Assembly: GCF_051192575.1 (NCBI RefSeq)
Contig: NZ_JBPJSQ010000007.1
Span: 1-64,000, forward strand
Length of the DNA: 64,000 bases
Source: Aestuariimicrobium soli
GTDB taxonomy: Bacteria; Actinomycetota; Actinomycetes; Propionibacteriales; Propionibacteriaceae
Reading direction: 5' to 3'
Part shown: in pieces, positions 35,376 to 44,450 of the stretch
Position numbering within the stretch: position 1 is the first letter of the stretch
Layout: each line of letters begins with the position of its first letter
Translations under genes and position numbers: made by a program
The notes under the pieces: model-generated
The model's database searches: none
Told to the model about the DNA's origin: nothing
Seen by the model: only the letters and a program-made list of their open reading frames with translations

Positions 35376-36164
35376 ATGGAGGTCATCATCAGGGACGACG
35401 CCGCCGCCGTGGCGCGCACCGCCACCGGGCGCATCGTCGGCGCCCTCGCCAAGCGCCCCGACCCGGTGTTGGGCCTTGCCACGGGAAGTTCGCCGTTGCG
35501 CATCTACGACCAGCTGGCGGCGTTGAACTCGTCCGGTCGAATCGACCTGTCGACCACCCGCGCTTTCGCCCTCGACGAGTATGTCGGACTGCCGCCCACC
35601 CACCCGCAGAGCTACGCCGAGACGATCCGCACGACCGTCACCGTGCCCTGCGGGATGAACCCCGACCTGGTGCGTGTGCCCGACGGGATGGCCGACGACA
35701 TCGAGGCCGCCTGCCAGGCCTACGAAGACGCCATCGTCGCCGCCGGCGGCATCGACGTGCAGATTCTCGGCATCGGCTCCAACGGCCACATCGGCTTCAA
35801 CGAACCGACCTCGTCGTTGTCGTCGCGCACCCGCATCAAGACGCTGACGGTGCGCACGCGGGAGGACAATCGTCGCTTCTTCACCAACGGTGTGCAGGTG
35901 CCCACCCACTGCGTGACCCAGGGCCTGGGCACGATCATGGACGCCCGCCGCCTCGTACTGGTCGCGACCGGGCGCAAGAAGGCCGACGCCATCGCCGCCG
36001 CCGTCGAGGGGCCGGTGAGCAGCGTGTGCCCCGCCTCGGTGATGCAGTTCCACCGCAACGCCGTGGTGATCGTCGACGAGGCGGCCGCCAGCAAGCTGAC
36101 GCTCACCGACTACTACCGCGACACCTTCGAGCACCTGCCCGACTGGCAGGTGCCCGCGGTCTGA
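35376..36164 (+). CDS. nagB: Glucosamine-6-phosphate deaminase
   Basis: A 262-aa enzyme that converts glucosamine-6-phosphate to fructose-6-phosphate and ammonia, the step after NagA (encoded at 50224). Landmarks: LGLATGSSPLRIYDQL (phosphate binding), FALDEYVGL with the catalytic Asp, GIGSNGHIGFNEP, and the late SVMQFHRNAVVIVDEAAA. GGAAGG lies 6 nt before the ATG. The 5' flank has a possible -10 (CATATT near 35321), and no GntR-type operator was recognised. Confidence 0.95.
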   Translation: MEVIIRDDAAAVARTATGRIVGALAKRPDPVLGLATGSSPLRIYDQLAALNSSGRIDLSTTRAFALDEYVGLPPTHPQSYAETIRTTVTVPCGMNPDLVRVPDGMADDIEAACQAYEDAIVAAGGIDVQILGIGSNGHIGFNEPTSSLSSRTRIKTLTVRTREDNRRFFTNGVQVPTHCVTQGLGTIMDARRLVLVATGRKKADAIAAAVEGPVSSVCPASVMQFHRNAVVIVDEAAASKLTLTDYYRDTFEHLPDWQVPAV

Positions 36165-36195
36165 GCACCGCTCGTCCGTCTCCCTGACCCGCTCG

Positions 36196-37623
36196 TCAGG
36201 CCGGGGTCTGGGGCGACGAGGTGTCGAACTGGCGCTGCTGGTCGGCCTGGGTGGGCATCGGTACCGGACGACGGGGCGCCTTCTCGGCCCGATCCACCGT
36301 TTCGCTGGCCCGCTCGATGGCCGCCCCGGCGTCCTGCAGGGCGATCCGGACGAACCGGGGAACGTCCGGCTCCTGGATGCGCAGGCCGCGACGGTCGACC
36401 CGCACCTTCTGACCGGTGAATCGTCCGATCGCCAACGCGGCCAGCGCGGTGCCCACGGCCATCAGGCAGGCGAGCACGAACTGGGTCTCGCGCGCGCCGA
36501 TGGTGTCGACCACCTTGCCGACCACCGGCTGCGACACGCTCATGCCACCGAAGGCGATCAGCAGGTAGAGGCCCATCACGCGACCCCGGGCCACCGGGTC
36601 GACGCTCATCTGCACCAGCGCCTGGCTGAGCAACTGGAACAGCGTGATGGTCACCGAATGCACGATCACCAAAGCGGCGTAGACATAGGCGTTCGGCGCC
36701 TGTGACCCGATCGCGATCAGCGCGGACGAGGTGCCCAGCAGCAGCACCAGATGGCGCAGGCGAGCCTTGCCGCGGGTGCGCCCGGCGAGCAGCGAGCCGG
36801 CCGCGCAGCCCACCGCCATCACCGAGTTGAACAGCGAGTAGCCCGGGATGCCGGTGTTGAAGACGGTGTTCGCCATCCCCGCGAAGACCAGCGGCATGGC
36901 CAGCCCGAGCAACGAGACGCAGGCCAGCAGCACCATCGTCCACCCGATCTCGGTGGTCTCGCGGATCGTCCGCAGCCCGTCGCGCAGGGTGACCCGCTCG
37001 CCAGCGTCACGCGGTCGGGGATCGGCGGTGGGTGAGCGGAAGACCAGCGCCGCAGTGATGCAGCAGCCCAGGCCGTTGATGATGAACGCGATCCCCGGGC
37101 CGCTGGCGGCCACGATCGCCGCCGAGACCGGCGGGCTCCAGAACCCGGCGGCCTGGAAGGCGATCGAGTTCATCGACAGCCCCTGGGCGATGTGTCGTCC
37201 CGACAACTGCACGATCATCGACGAGCGCGCCGGCTGCTCCACGACCGCCGACAGGCCGGTGACGGTGGCGGCGGCATACACGTGCCACGGCTCGACCAGA
37301 CCCGCCAGCGCCATGGCGCCTACGGCGAAGGCGCCACTGGCCTGCAGCAGTTGGGCGGCCGCGACCAGGCCGCGCACGTTGAACTTGTCGGCCAGCACGC
37401 CTCCCCACAGCCCGAAGATCAGGATCGGGCCGAACTGCAGGGCCGCGGCGATGCCCACCGCGGAGACGTCACCGGTGAGCTTGAGCAGCAGCCAGTCCTG
37501 CGCGATGCGGGCGATCCAGTAGCCGGTGGCGCCCTGCAGCATGGCCGTGAGATAGCGCGCGAAACCGGGTTCGCCGAGGGCGCCGCGACGCCAGAGGGGA
37601 AGGGAGGGAACAGCAGTGGTCAT
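36196..37623 (-). CDS. MFS transporter (EntS-like)
   Basis: A 475-aa transporter with about 12 membrane segments of the MFS_3/EntS group (export of siderophores, drugs or similar). It starts FARYLTAMLQGATGYWIARI after a short cytoplasmic leader. The loop after helix 2 has the MFS-type GVLADKFNVRG, and helix 4-5 shows PARSSMIVQLSGRHIAQGLS. The last ~70 residues are a charged cytoplasmic tail (RASETVDRAEKAPRRP). Neighbours give no substrate clue. Confidence 0.85.
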   Translation of the reverse strand: MTTAVPSLPLWRRGALGEPGFARYLTAMLQGATGYWIARIAQDWLLLKLTGDVSAVGIAAALQFGPILIFGLWGGVLADKFNVRGLVAAAQLLQASGAFAVGAMALAGLVEPWHVYAAATVTGLSAVVEQPARSSMIVQLSGRHIAQGLSMNSIAFQAAGFWSPPVSAAIVAASGPGIAFIINGLGCCITAALVFRSPTADPRPRDAGERVTLRDGLRTIRETTEIGWTMVLLACVSLLGLAMPLVFAGMANTVFNTGIPGYSLFNSVMAVGCAAGSLLAGRTRGKARLRHLVLLLGTSSALIAIGSQAPNAYVYAALVIVHSVTITLFQLLSQALVQMSVDPVARGRVMGLYLLIAFGGMSVSQPVVGKVVDTIGARETQFVLACLMAVGTALAALAIGRFTGQKVRVDRRGLRIQEPDVPRFVRIALQDAGAAIERASETVDRAEKAPRRPVPMPTQADQQRQFDTSSPQTPA

Positions 37624-37789
37624 GAGGCACCAGTGGGGAGGTGTGGCGGGGTGGTGTCAGGCGGTGCGTGACGGCGCCCAACGGGCGGGTGAGACAAGCC
37701 TAGGACCATGCCGCCGCCGGCGTGAACGGGGATTCATGGTGGGACGCGCGGCTCGTGCCTGCGGTGCGCTCCAGCGCCCCGGAACCCGG

Positions 37790-37820
37790 TTGAGTTCGCC
37801 CCCGAGGGTCACGGTAGGAT
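37790..37820 (+). promoter_or_regulatory. Promoter of the cold-shock gene with a structured leader
   Basis: TTGAGT (37790-37795), 19-bp spacer, TAGGAT (37815-37820). Unlike its neighbours this gene has a ~45-nt leader, with a GCCGG-GGAA-CCGGC hairpin (37837-37850) and AGGAG before the GTG. A temperature-sensitive leader is possible. Confidence 0.5.
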
Positions 37821-37869
37821 GAGCGTTCAGTTGACTGCCGGGGAACCGGCCTGAGCAGGAGTTTGTGAC

Positions 37870-38253
37870 GTGGCCATCGGCAAGGTGCGCTTCTACGACG
37901 CCGAGAAGGGTTTCGGCTTCATCACCAAGGACGAGGGCGGCGACGTCCACTTCCGCAGCAACGTGCTGCCCAGCGGTGTGACCACCGTCAAGCCGGGGCA
38001 GAAGGTCGAGGTCTCCGTCGCCGAAGGGCGTCGCGGGGAGCAGGCCCTGTCGCTGCGTCTGCTCGAGGCCCCGCCGTCGCTGTCGAAGGCACAGCGCAAG
38101 AAGCCCGAAGACCTGGCCCGACTGACCGAAGACCTGATCAAGCTGCTCGACGGACTGGGCAACGGCTACCGCCACGGTCGCCACCCCGACCCGAAGGCAG
38201 CGGCGAAGACCGCGGCCCTGCTGCGCGCCGTCGCCGACGAACTGGAGCTGTGA
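37870..38253 (+). CDS. Cold-shock domain protein with C-terminal extension
   Basis: A 127-aa protein. Residues 1-65 are a cold-shock domain with RNP1-type KGFGFITKDEG and RNP2-like DVHFRSNVL that bind single-stranded nucleic acid. The final 60 residues are an alpha-helical extension (SKAQRKKPEDLARLTEDLIK) found in the long actinobacterial Csp type. GTG start with AGGAG nine nt upstream. Its stop overlaps the DUF3027 start (GTGA), so the two proteins are made together. It likely acts as an RNA chaperone. Confidence 0.9.
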   Translation: MAIGKVRFYDAEKGFGFITKDEGGDVHFRSNVLPSGVTTVKPGQKVEVSVAEGRRGEQALSLRLLEAPPSLSKAQRKKPEDLARLTEDLIKLLDGLGNGYRHGRHPDPKAAAKTAALLRAVADELEL

Positions 38254-39059
38254 GCGTGACGCTGACCACCGAAGCCGCCAAGACCACCCGGGCCACCCGC
38301 CCCAAGCTCGACGCCGTGACCGCCGCGGCCGTCGAGCTGGCGCGCGAGGCCGCCGAAGAGGTGGCCGAGGACTTCGGGGTCGGCGACCACCTCGGCACCG
38401 TCATCGACGGTGAACGCGTCGTCACCCACCTGTTCGCCTGCACCCACCCGGCCTACCTGACCTGGAACTGGGCCGTCACCCTGGTGCGCGCCTCGCGTGC
38501 CCGGGTGGCCACGGTGAACGAGGTGGCGCTGCTGCCCACCCCCGAATCGGAGCTGGCGCCCACCTGGGTGCCGTGGGGCGACCGCATCCAGGCCGGTGAC
38601 GTCGCTCCTGGCATGCTGCTGCCCACCGCCGACAACGATCCGCGGCTCGAGCCCGGGTTCACCGGTGGCGAGCAGGCCGCGGACGCCGATCCCGCCGAAT
38701 GGGCGATCACCCGCTCGGTGGTCGCCGAGCTCGGGTTGGGTCGCGAGCGGGTGCTGTCGTCGCACGGACGAGACCTCGCCGCCGAGCGCTGGAGCGCCGG
38801 TGACCACGGTGCCGACAACCAGCTGAGCCGTCAGGCCCCGGCCGAGTGCTCGAGCTGTGGCTATCTGGTGCGGCTGCAGGGCCGGCTGGGCACCATGTTC
38901 GGCGTCTGCACCAACGAGTACTCGCCGTCGGACGCCCAGGTGGTGTCGATGGACCACGGCTGCGGCGGGCATTCGTCCGTCGTGGCGGACGAGCGAGGCA
39001 TCGAACTGCCGCCGCCCATGTTCGACACGGTCAGTGTCGACGAGTCGCTGTTCGACTGA
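38250..39059 (+). CDS. DUF3027 domain protein
   Basis: A 269-aa actinobacterial protein of the DUF3027 family, function unknown. Landmarks: HLFACTHPAYLTWNWAVTLV, APTWVPWGDRIQAGDVAPGM, and a late Cys-rich segment, AECSSCGYLVRLQG with GVCTNEYSP and HGCGG, that could bind zinc (CxxC plus two further Cys). It is coupled by a 4-nt overlap to the cold-shock gene, an association seen across actinobacteria. Its last 29 nt overlap the convergent DUF2530 gene. Confidence 0.88.
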   Translation: MSVTLTTEAAKTTRATRPKLDAVTAAAVELAREAAEEVAEDFGVGDHLGTVIDGERVVTHLFACTHPAYLTWNWAVTLVRASRARVATVNEVALLPTPESELAPTWVPWGDRIQAGDVAPGMLLPTADNDPRLEPGFTGGEQAADADPAEWAITRSVVAELGLGRERVLSSHGRDLAAERWSAGDHGADNQLSRQAPAECSSCGYLVRLQGRLGTMFGVCTNEYSPSDAQVVSMDHGCGGHSSVVADERGIELPPPMFDTVSVDESLFD

Positions 39060-39312
39060 CCCGTCGAGCGTGGTGGATCGTCCACGCCAGACCCACGGCG
39101 CCCAGGACGGTACCGGCCACGGCCACCCCCAGGTACCACCCGTGGCCGGCCGCCGCGAGCGCGGCATGGCGCACCGCCAGCACCACGGTGGCGATCGCGA
39201 ACAGCACGGTGCCGACGACGGCAGCCCGCACCCCGGAGTCGTCCACGGGCTCGATGGGGGCCTGAACCAGACCCCGCACACGGGTCGGGGAGTCAGGGCG
39301 ATCGCTCGGCAT
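39031..39312 (-). CDS. DUF2530 small membrane protein
   Basis: A 93-aa membrane protein resembling DUF2530. Two hydrophobic helices (AAVVGTVLFAIATVVLAV and GWYLGVAVAGTVLGAVGLAW) flank a short loop and are followed by a basic tail (HHARRVSRTATRRH). Function unknown. The 3' end overlaps the DUF3027 gene by 29 bp. The promoter (TAAACT, 39320-39325) is 7 nt from the ATG and interleaves with the -35 of the divergent permease. Confidence 0.75.
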   Translation of the reverse strand: MPSDRPDSPTRVRGLVQAPIEPVDDSGVRAAVVGTVLFAIATVVLAVRHAALAAAGHGWYLGVAVAGTVLGAVGLAWTIHHARRVSRTATRRH

Positions 39313-39319
39313 ACGTCCG

Positions 39320-39352
39320 AGTTTACGAACAGGTGAACTGCGGCTCTACCAT
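39320..39352. promoter_or_regulatory. Overlapping divergent promoters
   Basis: Minus strand: TAAACT (39320-39325) 7 nt before the DUF2530 ATG. Plus strand: TTACGA (39323-39328), 18-bp spacer, TACCAT (39347-39352) 6 nt before the permease ATG. The two overlap, so the genes may compete for RNA polymerase. Confidence 0.5.
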
Positions 39353-39358
39353 GCGCAC

Positions 39359-40912
39359 ATGGTCACCAACTCCCCGAAGGCTGCCCCGCGGCCTGACACC
39401 GCCACGCATGACTCGGCGCCGCCCAAGGGCGCGATCGATCGCTGGTTCCACATCACCCGTCGAGGGTCCACCACCGCCGCCGAGATCCGCGGTGGCCTGG
39501 TCACCTTCTTCACGATGGCCTACATCTTGGCCCTCAACCCCCTGATCATCGGCACCGCCGACGACCGCAACGGCAACCTGATCAACGGCGCACCGAAGTT
39601 CCTCGATGCCGCCAAGACGCAGCTCAATGACGCCGCCCTGACCGAGTCGAAGCTGATGGTGGCCGCCGCCACCGCGCTGATCGCCGGTGTGCTCACCATC
39701 CTGATGGGTGTCTGGGGACGATTCCCGCTGGCGTTGGCCACCGGCCTCGGCCTGAACGCGCTGCTGGCCTACGCGATCGCACCGCAGATGACCTGGCCGC
39801 AGGCCATGGGGCTGGTGGTCTGGGAGGGCATCCTGATCCTGGTGCTGGTGCTGCTCGGGGTGCGCAAGGCCCTGTTCAGGGCGGTGCCCGCGAGCCTGCG
39901 GGCGGCCATCTCGATCGGCATCGGCCTGTTCATCACCCTGGTCGGCCTCGCCGACGCCGGGCTGGTGCGCCCCGGCAACCCGCTGGTGCAGCTGGGCGTG
40001 AACGGCTCGCTGCAGGGGTGGCCGATCGCCGTGGCGGTGTTCGCCTTCCTGCTGCTGGTGCTGCTGCACGTGCGCAAGGTGAAGGGGGCCATGCTGATCG
40101 CCATCATCGTGTCGTCGGCGGTGGCGCTGGTGCTCGAGACGGTGCTCAAGATCGGGCCCCGCATCGGTGAGAACGTGACCGGCTGGTCGCTGAACGTGCC
40201 CGCCCTGCCCAAGGCCGGCGACTTCGTCACCCCCAACCTCGGCCTGATCGGCAAGGTCGACCTGATCGGTGGCTTCCTGAAGCCCGACGGCACCTTCTCG
40301 CTCGGTGTCTTCCTGGGTGTGCTGCTGCTGGTGTTCTCGCTGCTGCTGGCCGACTTCTTCGACACCATGGGCACCATCGTGGCCGTGGGCTCCGAAGCGG
40401 GTCTGCTCGACAAGAGCGGCAACCCACCGCACCTGCAGGAGATCCTGATCGTCGACTCGCTCGCCGCGGTCGCCGGTGGTGTGGGCTCGGTGTCGTCCAA
40501 CACCTCCTACATCGAGTCGACCGCCGGTGTCGGCGAGGGTGCCCGCACGGGTCTCGCCTCGGTGGTGACCGGTCTGGCCTTTCTGGTGGCCATCTTCCTT
40601 GCGCCCGTGGTGAACATGATCCCCTCGGAGGCGGCGGGCCCGATCCTGGTGTTCGTCGGCTTCCTGATGATCGGCCAGGTCGTGCAGATTCCCTGGGACG
40701 ACGTGGAGGAGGGCATTCCGGCCTTCCTGGCGATCGTGTTGATGCCGTTCACCTACTCGATCACCGTCGGCATCGGCGCGGGCGTCATCTTCTGGGCGGC
40801 CATCAAGATCGTCAAGGGCAAGGCCCGCCAGGTGCACTGGCTGCTGTGGGTGGTGGCGGCACTGTTCGTCATCTACTTCGCCCAGGGCCTGCTGGGCAGC
40901 CTGCTGCACTGA
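39359..40912 (+). CDS. NCS2 purine permease (AzgA type)
   Basis: A 517-aa nucleobase importer of the AzgA-like branch of NCS2 (hypoxanthine, adenine or guanine with protons). Signature regions: EIRGGLVTFFTMAYILALNP, GRFPLALATGLGLNALLAY, ADFFDTMGTIVAVGSEAGLL and SVSSNTSYIESTAGVGEGAR, the last two forming the substrate site. About 12-14 membrane segments. Leaderless start. A 13-bp outer-stem hairpin follows 40 nt after the stop and overlaps the pyc promoter. Confidence 0.92.
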   Translation: MVTNSPKAAPRPDTATHDSAPPKGAIDRWFHITRRGSTTAAEIRGGLVTFFTMAYILALNPLIIGTADDRNGNLINGAPKFLDAAKTQLNDAALTESKLMVAAATALIAGVLTILMGVWGRFPLALATGLGLNALLAYAIAPQMTWPQAMGLVVWEGILILVLVLLGVRKALFRAVPASLRAAISIGIGLFITLVGLADAGLVRPGNPLVQLGVNGSLQGWPIAVAVFAFLLLVLLHVRKVKGAMLIAIIVSSAVALVLETVLKIGPRIGENVTGWSLNVPALPKAGDFVTPNLGLIGKVDLIGGFLKPDGTFSLGVFLGVLLLVFSLLLADFFDTMGTIVAVGSEAGLLDKSGNPPHLQEILIVDSLAAVAGGVGSVSSNTSYIESTAGVGEGARTGLASVVTGLAFLVAIFLAPVVNMIPSEAAGPILVFVGFLMIGQVVQIPWDDVEEGIPAFLAIVLMPFTYSITVGIGAGVIFWAAIKIVKGKARQVHWLLWVVAALFVIYFAQGLLGSLLH

Positions 40913-40951
40913 CCCGGTGACCCCACGGGTGGTCCGCTCCACCCGGACGAT

Positions 40952-41007
40952 CGACGGCCCCCACTGCTGGCGCTTTGAGAAGCGCGAAGAGGCGGTGGGG
41001 GCCGTCG
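40952..41007 (+). terminator. Composite hairpin between azgA-type gene and pyc
   Basis: The outer 13-bp stem (40952-40964 with 40995-41007) encloses GCGCTT-TGAG-AAGCGC (40970-40985). It lies between the permease stop and the pyc -10 hexamer at 41009, so it may terminate the first transcript and also overlap the pyc -35 region. Confidence 0.6.
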
Positions 41008-41008
41008 G

Positions 41009-41014
41009 TATTGT
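41009..41014 (+). promoter_or_regulatory. -10 hexamer TATTGT, leaderless pyc start
   Basis: TATTGT ends 7 nt before the ATG at 41022 and favours this start over the upstream open frame, which begins at 40917. Confidence 0.5.
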
Positions 41015-41021
41015 CAGTCCC

Positions 41022-44000
41022 ATGTTCTCCAAGGTTCTTGTCGCCAACCGTGGCGAGATCGCAGTCCGTGCGTTCCGTGCGGCCTACGAGCTCGGCTGCC
41101 GGACGGTCGCCGTCTTCCCCCACGAAGACCGCAACGCCGAACACCGCATCAAGGCCGATGAGGCGTACCAGATCGGTGACGAGGGCCACCCGGTGCGGGC
41201 CTACCTCGACATCGACGAGATGATCCGCGCCGCCAAGGAGTCGGGCTCCGACGCCATCTACCCCGGCTACGGATTCCTCTCCGAGAACCCGGGTCTGGCC
41301 GAGGCCTGCGCCCAGAACGGCATCATCTTCGTGGGGCCGCCCGCCGACGTGCTCGAGCTGGCCGGCAACAAGGTGCGCGCCCTCAAGGCGGCCCGCGAGG
41401 CCGGGATTCCCGTGCTCGCCTCGACCGAACCCTCGACCGATGTCGAGGAACTGGTCAAGGGAGCCGACGAGGTCGGCTTCCCCGTCTTCGTGAAGGCCGT
41501 CGCCGGCGGTGGCGGACGAGGCATGCGTCGGGTCGATCGTCCCGAAGACCTGCGCGAGGCCCTGGGTGCGGCCATGCGCGAGGCCGAGTCGGCCTTCGGC
41601 GACAGCACGGTGTTCATCGAGCAGGCGGTGGCTCGTCCGCGCCACATCGAGGTGCAGATCCTGGCCGACCAGCAGGGCAACGTGATGCACCTGTTCGAGC
41701 GCGACTGCTCGATCCAGCGGCGTCACCAGAAGGTGATCGAGATCGCCCCGGCCCCGCACATCTCCGAGGAACTGCGCGCGGCGCTGACCCGCGACGCCGT
41801 CGCCTTCGCGCGGTCGATCAACTACTCCTGCGCCGGCACCGTGGAGTTCCTCGTCGAGACCGAGGGGGAGCGCGCCGGCCAGCACGTGTTCATCGAGATG
41901 AACCCGCGCATCCAGGTGGAACACACCGTCACCGAGGAGGTGACCGACGTCGACCTGGTGCAGTCGCAGATGAGGATCGCCTCGGGCGAGACCCTCGCCG
42001 ACCTCGGGCTCTCGCAGGAGACGGTCGAGATTCGCGGCACCGCCATGCAGTGCCGCATCACCACCGAGGACCCCGCGAACGGCTTCCGCCCCGACACGGG
42101 CATGATCACCACCTACCGGTCGGCGTCCGGTGCGGGCATCCGCCTCGACGGTGGCACCGTCGGCACCGGCATCGAGATCTCGGGGCACTTCGACTCGATG
42201 CTGGTGAAGATGACCGCTCGCGGTCGCGACTTCGCGATGGCCTGCGCCCGCGCCCGTCGTGCCCTGGCAGAGTTCCGCATCCGCGGGGTGTCGACCAACA
42301 TCCCGTTCCTGCGCGCCGTGCTCGACGACCCCGACTTCCAGGCCGGTGACGTCGCCACCAACTTCATCGAGGAACGTCCCTACCTGCTGACCGCCCGCAC
42401 TCCGGCCGACCGCGGCACCAAGGTGATGCGCTGGCTGGCCGACGTGACCGTCAACCAGCCCAACGGCGAGGCCCGCACCCGCCTCGACCCCTCGGCCAAG
42501 CTGCCCCCCGTCTCTCTGAAGGACGACCCGGTGCCCGGCTCGCGCCAGCGGCTGCAGGAGCTCGGCCCGCAGGGGTTCGCGCAGTGGCTGCGTGACTCCG
42601 ACCACGTCGAGGTGACCGACACCACCTTCCGTGACGCCCACCAGTCGCTGCTCGCCACCCGCGTGCGCACCCGCGACCTGACCTCGGTGGCGCCCTACAT
42701 CGCCAAGATGACCCCCGAGCTGCTGAGCGTGGAGTGCTGGGGTGGCGCCACCTACGACGTCGCCCTGCGCTTCCTCGGTGAGGACCCGTGGGAACGCCTC
42801 GCGAACCTGCGCACCGCCATGCCGAATCAGGCCCTGCAGATGCTGCTGCGCGGCCGCAACACCGTCGGCTACACGCCCTACCCGACCGAGGTGACCCGCG
42901 CCTTCGTGGCCGAGGCCGCCGCCACCGGCATCGACATCTTCCGCATCTTCGACGCCCTCAACGACGTCGACCAGATGCGCCCGGCGATCGAGGCGGTGCT
43001 CGAGACCGGCACCACCGTGGCCGAGGTCGCCCTGTGCTACACCTCCGACCTCTCCGACCCCGGCGAGAAGATCTACACGCTCGACTTCTACCTCGCCCTC
43101 GCCGAGAAGATCGTCGAGGCCGGCGCCCACGTGTTGGCGATCAAGGACATGGCCGGGCTGCTTCGTCCGCCCGCCGCGTTCACGCTGGTCACGGCGCTGC
43201 GTGAGCGTTTCGACCTGCCGGTGCACCTGCACACCCACGACACCGCGGGCGGCCAGCTGGCCACCCTGCTGCGCGCCATCGATGCGGGCGTCGACGCCGT
43301 CGACGTGGCCTCGGCCCCGATGTCGGGCACCACCTCGCAGCCGCCGGCCTCGGCCCTGGTGATGGCCCTGCAACACGGTCGCCGGCAGACCCGCCTCGAC
43401 CCCCGCGCGGTGGCCGACCTCGAGCCGTACTGGGAGGCGGTGCGCCGCGTGTACGCCCCGTTCGAGTCGGGGCTGCCCAGCCCGACCGGGCGCGTCTACA
43501 CCCACGAGATCCCCGGCGGTCAGCTGTCGAACCTGCGCCAGCAGGCGAAGGCGCTGGGTCTGGGCGACCGGTTCGAGCAGATCGAGTCGATGTACGCCGC
43601 CGCCGACAAGATTCTCGGACGACCCACCAAGGTCACCCCCTCGTCAAAGGTGGTGGGCGATCTCGCCCTGCACCTGGTGGCCGTGAACGCCGACCCGGCC
43701 GAGTTCGAGGCCGACCCGCAGAAGTTCGACATCCCCGACTCGGTGATCGGCTTCCTCAACGGCGAGCTCGGCACCCCCGCCGGCGGCTGGCCCGAGCCGT
43801 TCCGCTCGAAGGCACTCGCCGGTCGCAAGGCGCCCGTGCGTCAGACCGAGGTGCCGGACGATGACCTCGCCCGGCTGGCGACCCCGGGCAGGGTGCGGCA
43901 GGAGACGCTCAACCGTCTGCTGTTCCCCGGGCCGACCCAGGAGTTCCAGCAGAACCGCGACACCTACGGTGACCTCTCGGCGGTGCCGACCATTCCCTAC

Positions 44001-44420
44001 CTGTACGGGCTGCAGCGCGACCAGGAGACCGTGGTCACCCTGTCGCCGGGTGTGTCCCTGATTGCGGGGCTCGAGGCCATCGGCGAGGCCGACAAGCGCG
44101 GCAAGCGCACGGTGATGACGCTGTTGAACGGGCAGCTTCGTCCGGTGCGGGTGCGCGACCTGTCGATCAAGGCCGAGGTGCAGGCGGCGGAGCGGGCGGA
44201 CTCGTCCAACCCCGGGCACGTGGCGGCGCCGTTCGCGGGCGCGGTCACCGTCTCGGTCGCCGAGGGCGATCGGGTCGAGGCCGGGCAGTCGGTGGCCACC
44301 ATCGAGGCCATGAAGATGGAGGCCTCGATCACCGCTCCGATCGCCGGGGTGGTGGAGCGGTTGGCCGTGCAGGGCACGCGCCAGAGCGAGGGCGGCGACC
44401 TGCTGTTGGTGATCCGCTGA
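41022..44420 (+). CDS. pyc: Pyruvate carboxylase
   Basis: A 1132-aa biotin enzyme that carboxylates pyruvate to oxaloacetate, the main anaplerotic entry in many actinobacteria. Domain order: biotin carboxylase (KVLVANRGEIAVRAFRA; ATP-grasp VKAVAGGGGRGMRR; to about 450), carboxyltransferase from about 530 (DTTFRDAHQSLLATRVR; CWGGATYDVALRF), allosteric linker, and C-terminal biotinyl domain with the biotin lysine K1098 in IEAMKMEAS. The frame is complete. No accessory genes are adjacent. Confidence 0.97.
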   Translation: MFSKVLVANRGEIAVRAFRAAYELGCRTVAVFPHEDRNAEHRIKADEAYQIGDEGHPVRAYLDIDEMIRAAKESGSDAIYPGYGFLSENPGLAEACAQNGIIFVGPPADVLELAGNKVRALKAAREAGIPVLASTEPSTDVEELVKGADEVGFPVFVKAVAGGGGRGMRRVDRPEDLREALGAAMREAESAFGDSTVFIEQAVARPRHIEVQILADQQGNVMHLFERDCSIQRRHQKVIEIAPAPHISEELRAALTRDAVAFARSINYSCAGTVEFLVETEGERAGQHVFIEMNPRIQVEHTVTEEVTDVDLVQSQMRIASGETLADLGLSQETVEIRGTAMQCRITTEDPANGFRPDTGMITTYRSASGAGIRLDGGTVGTGIEISGHFDSMLVKMTARGRDFAMACARARRALAEFRIRGVSTNIPFLRAVLDDPDFQAGDVATNFIEERPYLLTARTPADRGTKVMRWLADVTVNQPNGEARTRLDPSAKLPPVSLKDDPVPGSRQRLQELGPQGFAQWLRDSDHVEVTDTTFRDAHQSLLATRVRTRDLTSVAPYIAKMTPELLSVECWGGATYDVALRFLGEDPWERLANLRTAMPNQALQMLLRGRNTVGYTPYPTEVTRAFVAEAAATGIDIFRIFDALNDVDQMRPAIEAVLETGTTVAEVALCYTSDLSDPGEKIYTLDFYLALAEKIVEAGAHVLAIKDMAGLLRPPAAFTLVTALRERFDLPVHLHTHDTAGGQLATLLRAIDAGVDAVDVASAPMSGTTSQPPASALVMALQHGRRQTRLDPRAVADLEPYWEAVRRVYAPFESGLPSPTGRVYTHEIPGGQLSNLRQQAKALGLGDRFEQIESMYAAADKILGRPTKVTPSSKVVGDLALHLVAVNADPAEFEADPQKFDIPDSVIGFLNGELGTPAGGWPEPFRSKALAGRKAPVRQTEVPDDDLARLATPGRVRQETLNRLLFPGPTQEFQQNRDTYGDLSAVPTIPYLYGLQRDQETVVTLSPGVSLIAGLEAIGEADKRGKRTVMTLLNGQLRPVRVRDLSIKAEVQAAERADSSNPGHVAAPFAGAVTVSVAEGDRVEAGQSVATIEAMKMEASITAPIAGVVERLAVQGTRQSEGGDLLLVIR

Positions 44421-44450
44421 TCAGCGCCGATCAGCGCCTGAGGGTGTTGG

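Noticed and set aside
40869..43505. 878-codon open frame antisense to pyruvate carboxylase
   Set aside because: Same explanation: the complementary strand of a highly biased real gene. No start signal and no domain.
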